From Nitrospira sp. (lineage in GTDB: Bacteria > Nitrospirota > Thermodesulfovibrionia > Thermodesulfovibrionales > Dissulfurispiraceae): a stretch of DNA of 52,712 bases. Made by a program: the position numbers and the translations under genes. Of the stretch, positions 15,787 to 25,115 are shown one piece after another (position 1 is the stretch's first letter; every line of letters starts with the position of its first letter). The notes beneath the pieces were generated by a model. It was given only the letters and a program-made list of their open reading frames with translations, was not told where the DNA came from and ran no database searches. The stretch lies in the NCBI GenBank assembly GCA_002634385.1, contig NSJL01000024.1:1-52712 (forward strand), read 5' to 3'.

Positions 15787-16931
15787 AGGAGAAGCTTATC
15801 GTCGCACATATCATCGCCACGAACTTCTTCGGTGGCCCGGAAAAACAGATCCTGGAGCATGCCCGCAGGCTCGATCCGGAACGTTTCTCCCTTGTGCTCA
15901 TCTCCTTCGTGGAGCGTTCCCTTCCCAACGAACTGCTGCACAAAGCCACAAGGATGACCATTCCCACGAGGGAGTTTTACACCGGGAATCCCTATAACCC
16001 CAGGATTATCTTCGATCTGGCTTCCATACTGAGGAGGGACAGGATCGACCTCCTCTGTACCCACGGGTACAAATCCAATATCATCGGGAGAATCTCCTCG
16101 CATATGGCGGGAATTCCCGAAATTGCGGTGTCGAGGGGATGGACCGGGGAAAACTGGAAAATAAAGCTGTATGAAGAGCTCGACCGGATATTCCTCCGTC
16201 TTGCGGACCATGTGGTCGCCGTATCGGAGGGGCAGAGGGAAAAGATCCTGCAGCTGGGGATCCCTCCGGAGAGGGTTTCGGTCATACACAACGGGATACA
16301 CCTCTCCTGCCCGGACCCCTGTCCATCCGTATCCCTCAGGCAGGAGCTGAAGGTAGACGGCGGTGAGTGCCTCGTCATGTCCGCAGGACGGCTGAGCATC
16401 GAGAAGAATTTCGGCGGGCTGATCGATGCCGCGGCGCTCCTGGCGAAAAAGGAGCCCGCCCTCCGGTTCGTTGTTTTCGGAGAGGGGGTTCTCAGGGAGA
16501 CCCTCGAACAGAAGGTGAGAGAGGCGGGATTGCAGGGAATGTTCTTTCTGCCCGGGTTCAGGAGAGACTTTGCCTCGATTCTCCTGGAGGCCGATATCTT
16601 TGTCCTGCCTTCTTTCACAGAGGGACTTCCCAATGTGGTGCTTGAGGCATACGCCCAGAAAAAACCGGTGGTTGCCACTGCGGTGGGGGGGGTGCCCGAA
16701 GTGGTACGGCACGGCACCGACGGCTTCCTTGTCCGGCCTGAAGAGACAGTGAGAATGGCGGAATACATCCTGACCCTCGCCCGCAACCCGCAGCTCAGGG
16801 AAGAGATGGGCGTACGGGGATACCTGCATATTAAGGAGTATTTCAATTTCGAAATCCAGACCAGAAAATACGAGGACCTGTACCGTGAGGTATACGAAAC
16901 CTTTCATCTCCATCGTCATGCCGGTGCGTAA
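15783..16931 (+). CDS. Family 4 glycosyltransferase
   Basis: The 382-aa GT-B fold enzyme has an N-terminal GGPEKQI acceptor-side loop, the bridging VSVIHNGI, and a C-terminal donor site with the EX7E motif EGLPNVVLE followed by VVATAVGGVPEVV. It acts as a retaining glycosyltransferase in the cytoplasm. It overlaps the preceding gene by four bases (ATGA) and the next gene by 47 bases, so translation is probably coupled. Confidence 0.85.
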   Translation: MKEKLIVAHIIATNFFGGPEKQILEHARRLDPERFSLVLISFVERSLPNELLHKATRMTIPTREFYTGNPYNPRIIFDLASILRRDRIDLLCTHGYKSNIIGRISSHMAGIPEIAVSRGWTGENWKIKLYEELDRIFLRLADHVVAVSEGQREKILQLGIPPERVSVIHNGIHLSCPDPCPSVSLRQELKVDGGECLVMSAGRLSIEKNFGGLIDAAALLAKKEPALRFVVFGEGVLRETLEQKVREAGLQGMFFLPGFRRDFASILLEADIFVLPSFTEGLPNVVLEAYAQKKPVVATAVGGVPEVVRHGTDGFLVRPEETVRMAEYILTLARNPQLREEMGVRGYLHIKEYFNFEIQTRKYEDLYREVYETFHLHRHAGA

Positions 16932-17913
16932 TGAGAGGAAGTTCATCGGTGATACCCTGATGCAGCTTCTGCGCCAGGACTATCCTCACGACCGGTTCGA
17001 AATCCTTGTTGTCGACGGAATGTCGGACGACGAGACCCGGGAGACGGTGCAGGAGCTAATGGGAAAGTATCCGCAGGTAAAGCTCCTCATCAATGAGAAA
17101 AGGCTTTCCAGTGCGGGAAGAAATGTCGGATTCAGGGAGGGGAAGGGGGACATCTTCCTCGTGGTGGACGGCCACTGCCATATCGGCAGCGACCAGTTCC
17201 TCAACAGTGTCGTCGCCTGCTTTGAGGAGAGCGGTGCCGCTTGCCTGGGGAGGCCGCAGCCCCTCGATCCCCCGGGTATTGCTCCCTTTCAGAAGGCGGT
17301 TGCCCTGGCGCGGGCCTCGAAGCTCGGGCACGGGGGCGATTCGATGATTTACAGCTCTTACGAGGGGTATGCCAGCCCGGTAAGCAACGGGGCGGTCTAT
17401 AAGAGGGAGGTCTTCCGGGATGTGGGGTATGTGGATGAAAGCTTCGACGCCTGCGAGGATGTCGAATTCAATTTCCGGGTGGAAAAGGCAGGACTGAAGG
17501 CATACATGAGTCCCGCCATTACGGTGCGCTACTACCCGAGGGAGACATTAGGCGGTCTTTTCAGGCAGATGGTGCGGTACGGACAGGGACGCTTCCGGCT
17601 GGTGCGCAAGCATTCCGACGCTCTTACCCCCGGCATGCTCGCTCCTCCTGTCTTCGTGGCGGGACTGCTCCTGCTCGCGGCCGTTGCAGCGGTGCATACC
17701 CTCTTCGCCGAACACTGGGCCGCCGTCATGACGGGACTGCTTGCAGCGGTCTACGGCGTGTATGTCCTGCTGATCGTGGCGGAGTCCCTCCGGATAGCCC
17801 TGAAGAACGGCTTCCGGTACCTGATGTACCTGCCTTTTATCCTGTTCGCCATACATATCGGGCTCGGATGGGGCATTCTGAAGGGAGGCTACGGGGTAAT
17901 TCAGAAGCAATGA
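16885..17913 (+). CDS. ExoA-like membrane-associated family 2 glycosyltransferase
   Basis: The 342-aa protein begins at GTG 16885, inside the previous gene. This start is needed to keep the first beta strand FISIVMPVRNE. The GT2 core includes VDGMSDD, VVDGHCH and ACEDVEFNFR. C-terminal hydrophobic helices lie from about 250 to 330. The arrangement resembles succinoglycan ExoA-type enzymes, which add a glucose to the lipid-linked unit. The specific sugar here is unknown. Confidence 0.82.
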   Translation: MRYTKPFISIVMPVRNERKFIGDTLMQLLRQDYPHDRFEILVVDGMSDDETRETVQELMGKYPQVKLLINEKRLSSAGRNVGFREGKGDIFLVVDGHCHIGSDQFLNSVVACFEESGAACLGRPQPLDPPGIAPFQKAVALARASKLGHGGDSMIYSSYEGYASPVSNGAVYKREVFRDVGYVDESFDACEDVEFNFRVEKAGLKAYMSPAITVRYYPRETLGGLFRQMVRYGQGRFRLVRKHSDALTPGMLAPPVFVAGLLLLAAVAAVHTLFAEHWAAVMTGLLAAVYGVYVLLIVAESLRIALKNGFRYLMYLPFILFAIHIGLGWGILKGGYGVIQKQ

Positions 17914-17928
17914 GGGAGGAGAGATGAA

Positions 17929-18741
17929 ATGAAAAGCCTGAGCACAAAGATGGTGGAGGAGAGCCTGGCAAAGCCCGACATCCACCGTCAGTGGGGGGAC
18001 GAGTACCTTATAGAGGAAAACGAACGTTTCTTCAATCTCGCTTTCGATTACGTGGTGCGTGAGCTCAATGCGCCCCGTGATGCCACGATCCTCGACGCCG
18101 GATGCGGCATCTGCCTGCATGCCCGGCGCCTGGCGGCCCGTGGATTCAATGTGGTGGCGGTAGACTTTTCCGAAAGCATCCTGCGGGAGGCGGAGGAGGC
18201 GGTACGCGCGGCGGGACTGAGCCGGAAGATAACGCTCCGGCGTGAGGACCTCCTTTCCCTCTCTTTCAGGGACGGTTCTTTCGACTATATCGTGTGTTGG
18301 GGAGTGCTGATGCACATTCCCGACGTGGAGACGGCGCTCTCGGAGCTGGCGCGGGTATTGAGGCCGGGGGGGCTGCTCGTGGTCAGCGAAGGAAATATGC
18401 ACTCCTTCCAGGCGAAACTCCGGAGAGACCGGTGTTCCATAAAGGGGATGCAGTGTCTCGGGGTGAAGAGGACCCCTGCGGGAATGGAATATTGGGCCAG
18501 CAGCCCGGCAGGAATGATACTGACGCGCCACGCGGATATGGAGTGGCTCATCGAGAAGGGGAGAAGCAACCTCCTTTATGTCAGAAGCCATGTTGCAGGG
18601 CAATTCACGGATCTTTATACCCGGACACCTTCCCGTCTTTCCCGGAAACTGATTCACCTGTTCAACAACTTCTGGTTCGCTCATATAAGGTTCCCCCGGC
18701 TTGCCTTCGGGAATATCGTTCTTTTCGAGAAGGAGGTATAA
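17929..18741 (+). CDS. Class I SAM-dependent methyltransferase
   Basis: The 270-aa protein has motif I LDAGCGICLH (55-64), an acidic VAVDFSES motif II, and the post-motifs FDYIVCWGVLMH and VLRPGGLL. These mark a Rossmann-fold methyltransferase of the UbiE/Methyltransf_11 kind. The start is ATG 17929 after GGGAGGAG. In ABC-exported O-antigens a methyl cap can stop chain growth and be recognised by the Wzt C-terminal domain. The ABC exporter is two genes away, so chain capping or glycan methylation is a reasonable inference. Confidence 0.8.
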   Translation: MKSLSTKMVEESLAKPDIHRQWGDEYLIEENERFFNLAFDYVVRELNAPRDATILDAGCGICLHARRLAARGFNVVAVDFSESILREAEEAVRAAGLSRKITLRREDLLSLSFRDGSFDYIVCWGVLMHIPDVETALSELARVLRPGGLLVVSEGNMHSFQAKLRRDRCSIKGMQCLGVKRTPAGMEYWASSPAGMILTRHADMEWLIEKGRSNLLYVRSHVAGQFTDLYTRTPSRLSRKLIHLFNNFWFAHIRFPRLAFGNIVLFEKEV

Positions 18742-18770
18742 AGGAACTGTGGCGGGCACCCCCGGAGCTT

Positions 18771-19907
18771 ATGGAAAAAATAAAAATCGCGTATGTCATC
18801 GACAGGATCGACTCCCCCACCGCCGGAACGGAGAGACAGCTCCTGCTCCTGTTGAAGAGCCTCGACCGGAGCCGGTATGACCCGGTCCTCTGCCTTCTCC
18901 AATCCTCCGAGTGGGTGGAAAGGGGCTTCGATGTATGCCCTGTCTATGTAGCGGGCATCCGGTCCTTCAAGACCCCCCGGACATACGGCCGCATCGGAAA
19001 GTTTGCCGCCTTCCTCCGCAAGGAAAGGGTCGTAATCGTCCAGACCCACTTCCGGGATGCGCATATCGCGGCGCTGCTGGCCGCACGCCTTGCCGGTATC
19101 CGTATCGTGATCGCGGCCCGGAGGAACCAGGGATACTGGCTTACCCGGCGTGAGCTCACCCTCCAGAGGCTTCTGAACCGGTGGGTTACTCTCTTTCTCG
19201 CCAACTCCCTGAGTACGAAGAAGTGGTCCATGGATACGGAGGGAATTCCCGGGGAGAGGATCCGGGTGGTCCATAACGGTATCGACCCCGACTTCTATAG
19301 GGCGGTTACCCGGGAGTCCCGGAGGGAATACCGGTCGCTGCTCGCTATCCCCGATGATGTCCCGGTCATCGGCATTGTCTCGAACCTCAGGCCCGTCAAG
19401 GGGGTGAATGTCTTCCTGCGGGCGGCGCGCGAAATACGGGGGAAAGGCGCGGGAGCGCGCTTCATCATAGTGGGTGACGGCCCGGAGAGGGAGAGCCTGG
19501 TAAAGCTTTCCGGAGATCTGGGGCTCTCAGAGTCCGTTCATTTCCTCGGCAGGCGGGATGATGTGGCTCCTCTCCTCAGCGCCTTTGATATAGGGGTGCT
19601 TTCCTCTCTTTCGGAGAGCTTCTCCAACGCCCTTGTCGAATATTGCGCAGCGGGTCTCCCGGTGGTCACCACAGATGTGGGGGGGAGCAGGGAGGCGGTG
19701 CTGCAGGGGGTGAACGGGTTGGTGGTGCCCCCGGGAGATCACGGCGCCCTTGCCGGGGCCGTGATGAGCGTCCTCACCGACAAGGCACTTGCGCTGCGCA
19801 TGGGGGAGAAGGGCAGGGAAAGGGCGCGCGAGCTCTTCTCCCTGCGGCGCTGCGTGGAAGAGACGGAAGAGATATACCGCTTCTGCAGTGAGGGAGCCCT
19901 GCGGTGA
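18771..19907 (+). CDS. Family 4 glycosyltransferase
   Basis: The 378-aa GT-B enzyme starts at ATG 18771 (MEKIKIAYVIDRI). It has VVHNGIDPDFY at the domain junction, IVGDGPERE, and the EX7E motif ESFSNALVE followed by VVTTDVGGSREAV. It is a retaining cytoplasmic glycosyltransferase. Its stop overlaps the GTG start of the ABC permease, which couples it to the exporter. Confidence 0.86.
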   Translation: MEKIKIAYVIDRIDSPTAGTERQLLLLLKSLDRSRYDPVLCLLQSSEWVERGFDVCPVYVAGIRSFKTPRTYGRIGKFAAFLRKERVVIVQTHFRDAHIAALLAARLAGIRIVIAARRNQGYWLTRRELTLQRLLNRWVTLFLANSLSTKKWSMDTEGIPGERIRVVHNGIDPDFYRAVTRESRREYRSLLAIPDDVPVIGIVSNLRPVKGVNVFLRAAREIRGKGAGARFIIVGDGPERESLVKLSGDLGLSESVHFLGRRDDVAPLLSAFDIGVLSSLSESFSNALVEYCAAGLPVVTTDVGGSREAVLQGVNGLVVPPGDHGALAGAVMSVLTDKALALRMGEKGRERARELFSLRRCVEETEEIYRFCSEGALR

Positions 19908-20761
19908 CGAAGAATCCGAAAGAGACCATAACAACCTATGAGCCGGACAACTCCCTGAGGAGGGGGTACCTTTCCGTATTCGGCGAAATCCTTGCCGAGG
20001 TGCGGCAGAACAGGTGGCTGATGTACCAGTTGTTCAAGCGCGATTTTCTTGCTCTCTATAAACAATCGCTCCTGGGAATCCTCTGGGCTTTCATTCTTCC
20101 CCTGGCCAGCATGGCCCTCTTCATGCTGCTGAACCGTTCGGGGATTTTCCTCATAGGGGATACAGGGACGCCGTACCCGATTTATGCGGTCCTCGGGCTC
20201 TCCTTCTGGCAGCTCTTCTCCGCCGGTATCGTGGCAAGTTCGAATGCGCTGGTGAAGGCGGGGTCCATGATCATACAGATCAACTTCTCCCGCAAGTCGC
20301 TGGTGCTCGCGTCATCGGGACAGGCGGCCGTCTCCTTTTTGATCCAGTTCATACTGGTGCTGCTCCTGTTTGCCTGGTACGGTATCATGCCGAGCGCCGG
20401 CATCCTGGCCGTGCCGCTGGTGGTTGTCCCCATCGTACTCCTCACCCTGGGGATGGGGTTCATCTTTGCGCTCCTGAACGGCATTTTCCGTGATGTCGGG
20501 ACCGTGCTCTCCATGATGGTGACCTTCCTCATGTTCCTGACTCCCGTCCTGTATATGAAGCCGAAGCACGGGGTTCTCCTGCAGGTCACGAAATATAATC
20601 CTTTGTATTATCTCGTCTCCGGCGCCCGGGACCTTGTGCTCACCGGCACCATTGCGGAGCAGGACGGATTTTTTCTCTCGGTCCTGCTTTCCGTGGCGGT
20701 CTTCCTTGCCGGCCTGGTGGTGTTTCATCTCACCGAGACGAGGATCGCGGAGCGGATCTGA
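19904..20761 (+). CDS. wzm: Polysaccharide ABC exporter, permease subunit
   Basis: The 285-aa ABC-2 family permease has six predicted membrane segments (about 57-76, 92-112, 140-160, 165-192, 201-217, 256-276). A cytoplasmic amphipathic N-terminus contains YQLFKRDFLALYKQSLLG, typical of Wzm/KpsM/RfbA proteins. With the next gene it forms a channel that exports an undecaprenyl-linked glycan across the inner membrane. The GTG start overlaps the upstream stop by four bases. Confidence 0.9.
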   Translation: MTKNPKETITTYEPDNSLRRGYLSVFGEILAEVRQNRWLMYQLFKRDFLALYKQSLLGILWAFILPLASMALFMLLNRSGIFLIGDTGTPYPIYAVLGLSFWQLFSAGIVASSNALVKAGSMIIQINFSRKSLVLASSGQAAVSFLIQFILVLLLFAWYGIMPSAGILAVPLVVVPIVLLTLGMGFIFALLNGIFRDVGTVLSMMVTFLMFLTPVLYMKPKHGVLLQVTKYNPLYYLVSGARDLVLTGTIAEQDGFFLSVLLSVAVFLAGLVVFHLTETRIAERI

Positions 20762-20809
20762 AAAGGAAGAAAAGGTAGTACGGAAGGAAACAGAAAGAGG
20801 GTGCAGGGA

Positions 20810-22087
20810 ATGACGAAAGATACAGTGATACAGGCGGAGCATGTCTCCAAGAAGTATTCGAAATTTCTCAAGAAATCCATGCTCTACGGGATCGAGGATA
20901 TCGGAAGGAATATCCTCGGCATGCGTTCCCGCTCGGGGATGCTGCGCCCCGGTGAGTTCTGGTCGGTGGACGATGTCTCCTTCGAGGTGAAGCGGGGGGA
21001 AACCCTCGGGCTCATCGGACCCAACGGTTCGGGAAAGACCACTCTCCTGAAGATGCTCAACGGTATTTTCTGGCCTGACCGTGGCAGGATCACGATAAAG
21101 GGGAGGGTGGGCGCCCTTATCGCGGTGGGGGCCGGTTTCCATCCGCTCCTGACCGGGCGGGAGAATATCTCTATCAACGGCGCCATTCTCGGGATGGACA
21201 AGAAGGAGATCTCCCGGAAATTCGACTCGATCGTGGAGTTCGCCGATATAGGAGACTTCCTGGATACCCCGGTGAAGCACTATTCCAGCGGCATGTTCGT
21301 GCGCCTGGGGTTTTCCGTAGCGGTGCATTGCGAACCGGACATCCTCCTGGTGGACGAGGTGCTTGCGGTGGGGGACACCGAGTTTCAGAGCAAGTGCTAC
21401 CGCCGCATCGCAGAGTTGATGAAGCAGGGGGTGGTGATCATCCTTGTCGCCCACAACATGGAGACGATCCGTCACATGTGCAGGAAAGCGCTGTTCCTCT
21501 GGAAAGGACGGATGCAGGAGATGGGGGACAGCGACAGCGTCGTCCTGAACTATCTGCGGCTCATGCAGCAGGAACAGGTGAGGAAAGCGCAGGCAGAGCA
21601 GGAGGCGCAGGGGCAGAGGACGCCCGGCAGGGGAAAGAGGGGACGGATTGTGGGGGTCGAATTCTTCGATGAGCAGGACCGCAGGACGAATGCCTTCACG
21701 ACCGGTGCCCCCCTCAGGGTGCGCATGGAGTACGAGGTGTTCAGCGAGATCGAGCATCCGGTCTTTGCAATTCACCTGTATGCAAACGGCGCGCTGTACG
21801 CTTCCTTCATCAGCGACCGCCGCAGTCCCCTGCCCGACCGGATACGGGGCAGGGGCGCGGTGGACCTTGAGGTGCAGCACGCGCACCTCCCCGCAGGGGT
21901 GTACGCGGTAAGCGCGGTGCTGAGCCAGGAGGTGGAATACAACCATATCGACTGGCGCAACCAGGAGCATTTCCTGCAGATCGGAAAGAGGGGGAATTCC
22001 ATCGGGCTGGTGGCATTGCCTCACCGGTGGAGCCCGGTTGCGGGACAGACCGCTCTGAAAGTGAAGAAGACGGGGGAAGCGGGGTGA
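20810..22087 (+). CDS. wzt: Polysaccharide ABC exporter, ATP-binding subunit with C-terminal glycan-binding domain
   Basis: The 425-aa protein has an ABC ATPase domain: Walker A GPNGSGKT (70-77), signature YSSGM (158-162), Walker B ILLVDEV (178-184) and the switch His in VAHNM. A charged linker (about 245-275, rich in Gln/Glu/Lys) leads to a roughly 150-residue beta domain of the Wzt C-terminal type. In known systems that domain reads the non-reducing-end cap of the glycan. ATG 20810 is preferred over GTG 20801 because of its spacing from AGAGG. The 48-bp spacer after the permease contains a purine-rich repeat-like stretch. Confidence 0.9.
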   Translation: MTKDTVIQAEHVSKKYSKFLKKSMLYGIEDIGRNILGMRSRSGMLRPGEFWSVDDVSFEVKRGETLGLIGPNGSGKTTLLKMLNGIFWPDRGRITIKGRVGALIAVGAGFHPLLTGRENISINGAILGMDKKEISRKFDSIVEFADIGDFLDTPVKHYSSGMFVRLGFSVAVHCEPDILLVDEVLAVGDTEFQSKCYRRIAELMKQGVVIILVAHNMETIRHMCRKALFLWKGRMQEMGDSDSVVLNYLRLMQQEQVRKAQAEQEAQGQRTPGRGKRGRIVGVEFFDEQDRRTNAFTTGAPLRVRMEYEVFSEIEHPVFAIHLYANGALYASFISDRRSPLPDRIRGRGAVDLEVQHAHLPAGVYAVSAVLSQEVEYNHIDWRNQEHFLQIGKRGNSIGLVALPHRWSPVAGQTALKVKKTGEAG

Positions 22088-22091
22088 TTCC

Positions 22092-22955
22092 ATGAAAGAG
22101 GTGCAGCCGAAGGTGAGCATCGTTCTGCCCACGTATAACGGGGCCCGGTATCTGCGCCACTCCGTCGAAAGCTGCCTGGCGCAGACCTACAGCAATATAG
22201 AGGTGATCGTCGTGGATGACGGCTCCACTGACGCCACCCCGGAGATTGTCCGGTCCTACCGGGATAAGAGAATGAAATATATCAGGCACGGGAGGAACAG
22301 GAGTCTCCCCCACAGCCTCAATACCGGCTTCGCAGCGGCATCGGGGGAGTACCTGACCTGGACCTCCGACGATAATTTCTACTACAAGGAGGCGGTCGGG
22401 AAGATGCTCGCCTTCCTGGGGGAGAATTCGGGGTATTTTGTTTATTGCGATTACTACGTTTTCCACGGGGAGAATCTCTTCAACCGGAAGATCGTACGCC
22501 TGCCGGACACGGTTTCCCTGGAAAAGGGAAACCATATCGGGCCCTGCTTTCTCTATACACGGGAGGTGCGGAATGCGATAGGGGACTACGATCCGGAGAC
22601 AAAGCTCGCAGAGGATTACGATTACTGGATCCGGATTTCGAAGGAGTTTCCCCTCCGCCACCTGAAGGAGCCCCTCTACTTCTACCGGGCACATGAGAAA
22701 TCCCTTTTTGTTTCCCGGTACTACGAGGTGAAGATCGTCGACTGTCTCGTGAGGCTCAAGAACGATTTGATCGATATCGAACAGGGGGCCGGTCTCGTTA
22801 TGGATATCCTGGCGCACAGGAAGAGGGGGTTTTACCGGGTGAACCGGGTACTCTCCGGTGTCCTGTTTTCCGGAACAGTGAAAGGGATCCTTCGGGATTT
22901 CAAAGCGGGACAGATCAGCCTGGAGGGTGCGAAAATGCAACTGCAGGGGATATGA
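22092..22955 (+). CDS. Family 2 glycosyltransferase
   Basis: The 287-aa GT-A enzyme has VSIVLPTYNGARYL at the N-terminus, VIVVDDGSTD, and the acidic site WTSDDNFY. The glycine-and-acid-rich acceptor region AEDYDYWIRI follows, typical of rhamnosyl/galactosyl-type GT2 enzymes. It starts at ATG 22092, just after the exporter ATPase stop, and overlaps the next gene by four bases. Confidence 0.87.
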   Translation: MKEVQPKVSIVLPTYNGARYLRHSVESCLAQTYSNIEVIVVDDGSTDATPEIVRSYRDKRMKYIRHGRNRSLPHSLNTGFAAASGEYLTWTSDDNFYYKEAVGKMLAFLGENSGYFVYCDYYVFHGENLFNRKIVRLPDTVSLEKGNHIGPCFLYTREVRNAIGDYDPETKLAEDYDYWIRISKEFPLRHLKEPLYFYRAHEKSLFVSRYYEVKIVDCLVRLKNDLIDIEQGAGLVMDILAHRKRGFYRVNRVLSGVLFSGTVKGILRDFKAGQISLEGAKMQLQGI

Positions 22956-24130
22956 CCATGCGTGTGGCGTACCTGCTCGATGTTTTCCCCCTGGTTTCCG
23001 AAACCTTCGTGGTCAACGAGATCCTGGAGCTGAGGAGACAGGGCGCGGAGGTGTCCCTCTTCGCGCTGCGCAGGCCGCAGGAGAGTGTGGTAAGTGAACG
23101 GGCGAGTGAATTGAAGGAGGAAGCTGTCTATTGGGATCCGCAGTACGATATCATCTCCCGGAAAATGCTGAACGCGCTCCCCGTCTTCTTCAGAAGGCCG
23201 GTGCAGTATGTGAAGGGGCTGAAATACGCGAAGAAGTTCGATGCTGCATTTCTTTACAACTACAAACGGATCGCCCTCTTCGCGCGCTTTCTGCTGCAAC
23301 GGAAGGTGCAGCATATCCACGCGCACTTCGCCTCCACTGCGGCGGAGCTTTCCCTGTGCCTCTCCCTTATGACGGGGATGCCCTTCAGTTTCACCACTCA
23401 TGGGTACGACGTCTTTTTCTCCCCCCACCGGTTCTACCGCACGATGGGGGAGCACGCCAAATTCGTGGTGGCGGTTTCCGAGTTCAACCGGGAGTACCTG
23501 GCGGAACGGTACCGGGTGCCGAAGGAGAAGATACGGGTCGTACGCTGCGGGATCGATACCGATCTCTTTCGTCCGCACCGCACCGCAGCGGAAAAGGATA
23601 TCGATGTGGTGACGGTGGCGCGGCTCCACCCGGTAAAGGGGCTTCCCTACCTGGTGAGGGCGTGCCGTACCCTGAAGGAAAAGAGGCGGGAGGTGCGGTG
23701 TGCCGTTATCGGCGAGGGACGGGAGCGTGAATCCCTGCAACGGATGATCCGTGAAGAGGGAGTCGGGGAAAACATAGCGCTCCTTGGAAACAGATCCCCG
23801 GAAGAGGTGGTGCAGTATCTCTCCCGGAGCAAGGTTTTCGTCCTCCCCAGCACCTCCGAGGCCATGCCCGTCTCTCTCATGGAGGCCCTTGCCTGCACGG
23901 TACCGGTGGTGGCGACGAGGGTGCGCGGTATTCCCGAGTTGGTGGAGGAGGGGGTGAACGGGTACCTGGTGAAACCGAGGCACTCCCGTCTCCTTGCCGA
24001 AAAGATATCCCTGCTCCTGGAGAATGACGAGCTGAGGGAACGGATGGGGAGGGCCGGACGCGAGAGGGTAGTCCGTGATTTCAATCTGAAAACAGAGACG
24101 GGGAAGCTGCGGGAACTGTTCGAAAAATAA
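22952..24130 (+). CDS. Family 4 glycosyltransferase
   Basis: The 392-aa GT-B enzyme has an N-terminal YLLDVFPLVSETFV signature common in colanic-acid WcaL/AmsK-like proteins. It has HIHAHFASTAA, TTHGYDVF, VVRCGIDTDLF and the donor-site EX7E motif EAMPVSLME followed by VVATRVRGIPELV. It transfers a sugar in the cytoplasm. ATG 22952 overlaps the upstream stop by four bases (ATGA). Confidence 0.88.
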   Translation: MTMRVAYLLDVFPLVSETFVVNEILELRRQGAEVSLFALRRPQESVVSERASELKEEAVYWDPQYDIISRKMLNALPVFFRRPVQYVKGLKYAKKFDAAFLYNYKRIALFARFLLQRKVQHIHAHFASTAAELSLCLSLMTGMPFSFTTHGYDVFFSPHRFYRTMGEHAKFVVAVSEFNREYLAERYRVPKEKIRVVRCGIDTDLFRPHRTAAEKDIDVVTVARLHPVKGLPYLVRACRTLKEKRREVRCAVIGEGRERESLQRMIREEGVGENIALLGNRSPEEVVQYLSRSKVFVLPSTSEAMPVSLMEALACTVPVVATRVRGIPELVEEGVNGYLVKPRHSRLLAEKISLLLENDELRERMGRAGRERVVRDFNLKTETGKLRELFEK

Positions 24131-24137
24131 GGAAAGG

Positions 24138-25064
24138 ATGAGAATGGATATTTCGGTTCTGCTTTCCACGTATAAACGTCCCGGCCTGCTGGCGCAGACC
24201 CTGGCGAGCTTTTGTCACATGGACGCAAGCGGGCTGCTCTGGGAGGTCCTGGTGGTGGACAATGCCGGCGACGGGGAGACGCGCCGTGTGGTGGAGGGGG
24301 TCCAGGGAAAGTTGGACATCACCTGCCTCCTGGAGACCCGCAAGGGGAAAAACAATGCCCTGAACAGGGCGGTGGAGGAGGCAAAGGGATCCCTCCTGGT
24401 CTTCACCGACGACGATATCATAGCCGAGCGTTCCTGGCTCCGGGAGATGTGGGAGGGGGTGGAGCGGTGGCCCCGCTTTTCGGTCTTCGGGGGGCGTATC
24501 CTCCCCCGGTTCCCCTCCGCGCATGTCCCCCTGCCGCGGCAGCATCCTTTTTTTATCGGGGCCTACGTCCTGGCGGACTGGGGTATCCATGAGGGTCCCT
24601 ATAATGCAGCCTATGTCTGGGGACCCAATATGGCGGTGCGGGCGAAGATTTTCAGGGAAGGGTGGAGGTTCGACCCCCATATCGGGCCGAACGGGAGCAA
24701 TTACATCATGGGAAGCGAGACGGAGTTCACCAAGAGGATGGAGAAGGCGGGCTATCGGGCCGTCTACCTGCCGAAGAGCCTGGTGCACCACCAGATCCGT
24801 CCCGAACAGATGAAGGTCCGGTGGCTCTACGGGAGGTCTTTCAGGGACGGCAGGCAGAAGGCGATCTGGTATGGATGGCCCGATGTCCCCCTGCTTTTCG
24901 GCGTGCCGCGGTACCTCGTCCGGCAGCTCCTGGAGACCGGAATGGAGAGGCTCTTCCGCTTTTACGACAGGGAAAGGGCTGTCGACCTGGGCTTGAGATA
25001 TTGGAATATCAGGGGAATGCTCCACCAATACCGGAAGGAAAGGCCGGTGAAACGGAAAGAGTGA
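24138..25064 (+). CDS. Family 2 glycosyltransferase
   Basis: The 308-aa GT-A enzyme begins MRMDISVLLSTYKRP, with VVDNAGDGET and the metal-binding triplet in VFTDDDI. Later it has WGPNMAVR and GSETEFTKRMEKAGY, characteristic of GT2 enzymes with a conserved (E/D)D-like acceptor region. The ATG at 24138 follows GGAAAGG. No membrane helices are apparent. Confidence 0.86.
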   Translation: MRMDISVLLSTYKRPGLLAQTLASFCHMDASGLLWEVLVVDNAGDGETRRVVEGVQGKLDITCLLETRKGKNNALNRAVEEAKGSLLVFTDDDIIAERSWLREMWEGVERWPRFSVFGGRILPRFPSAHVPLPRQHPFFIGAYVLADWGIHEGPYNAAYVWGPNMAVRAKIFREGWRFDPHIGPNGSNYIMGSETEFTKRMEKAGYRAVYLPKSLVHHQIRPEQMKVRWLYGRSFRDGRQKAIWYGWPDVPLLFGVPRYLVRQLLETGMERLFRFYDRERAVDLGLRYWNIRGMLHQYRKERPVKRKE

Positions 25065-25115
25065 GAGGCTTCTTCCTTCTTCCCCGATGGAGATTCTCAT
25101 TCTATACTTGTTTAT

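Noticed and set aside
20312..22132. 606-codon minus-strand open frame
   Set aside because: It is antisense to wzm/wzt, His/Arg/Pro-rich, with no family features.
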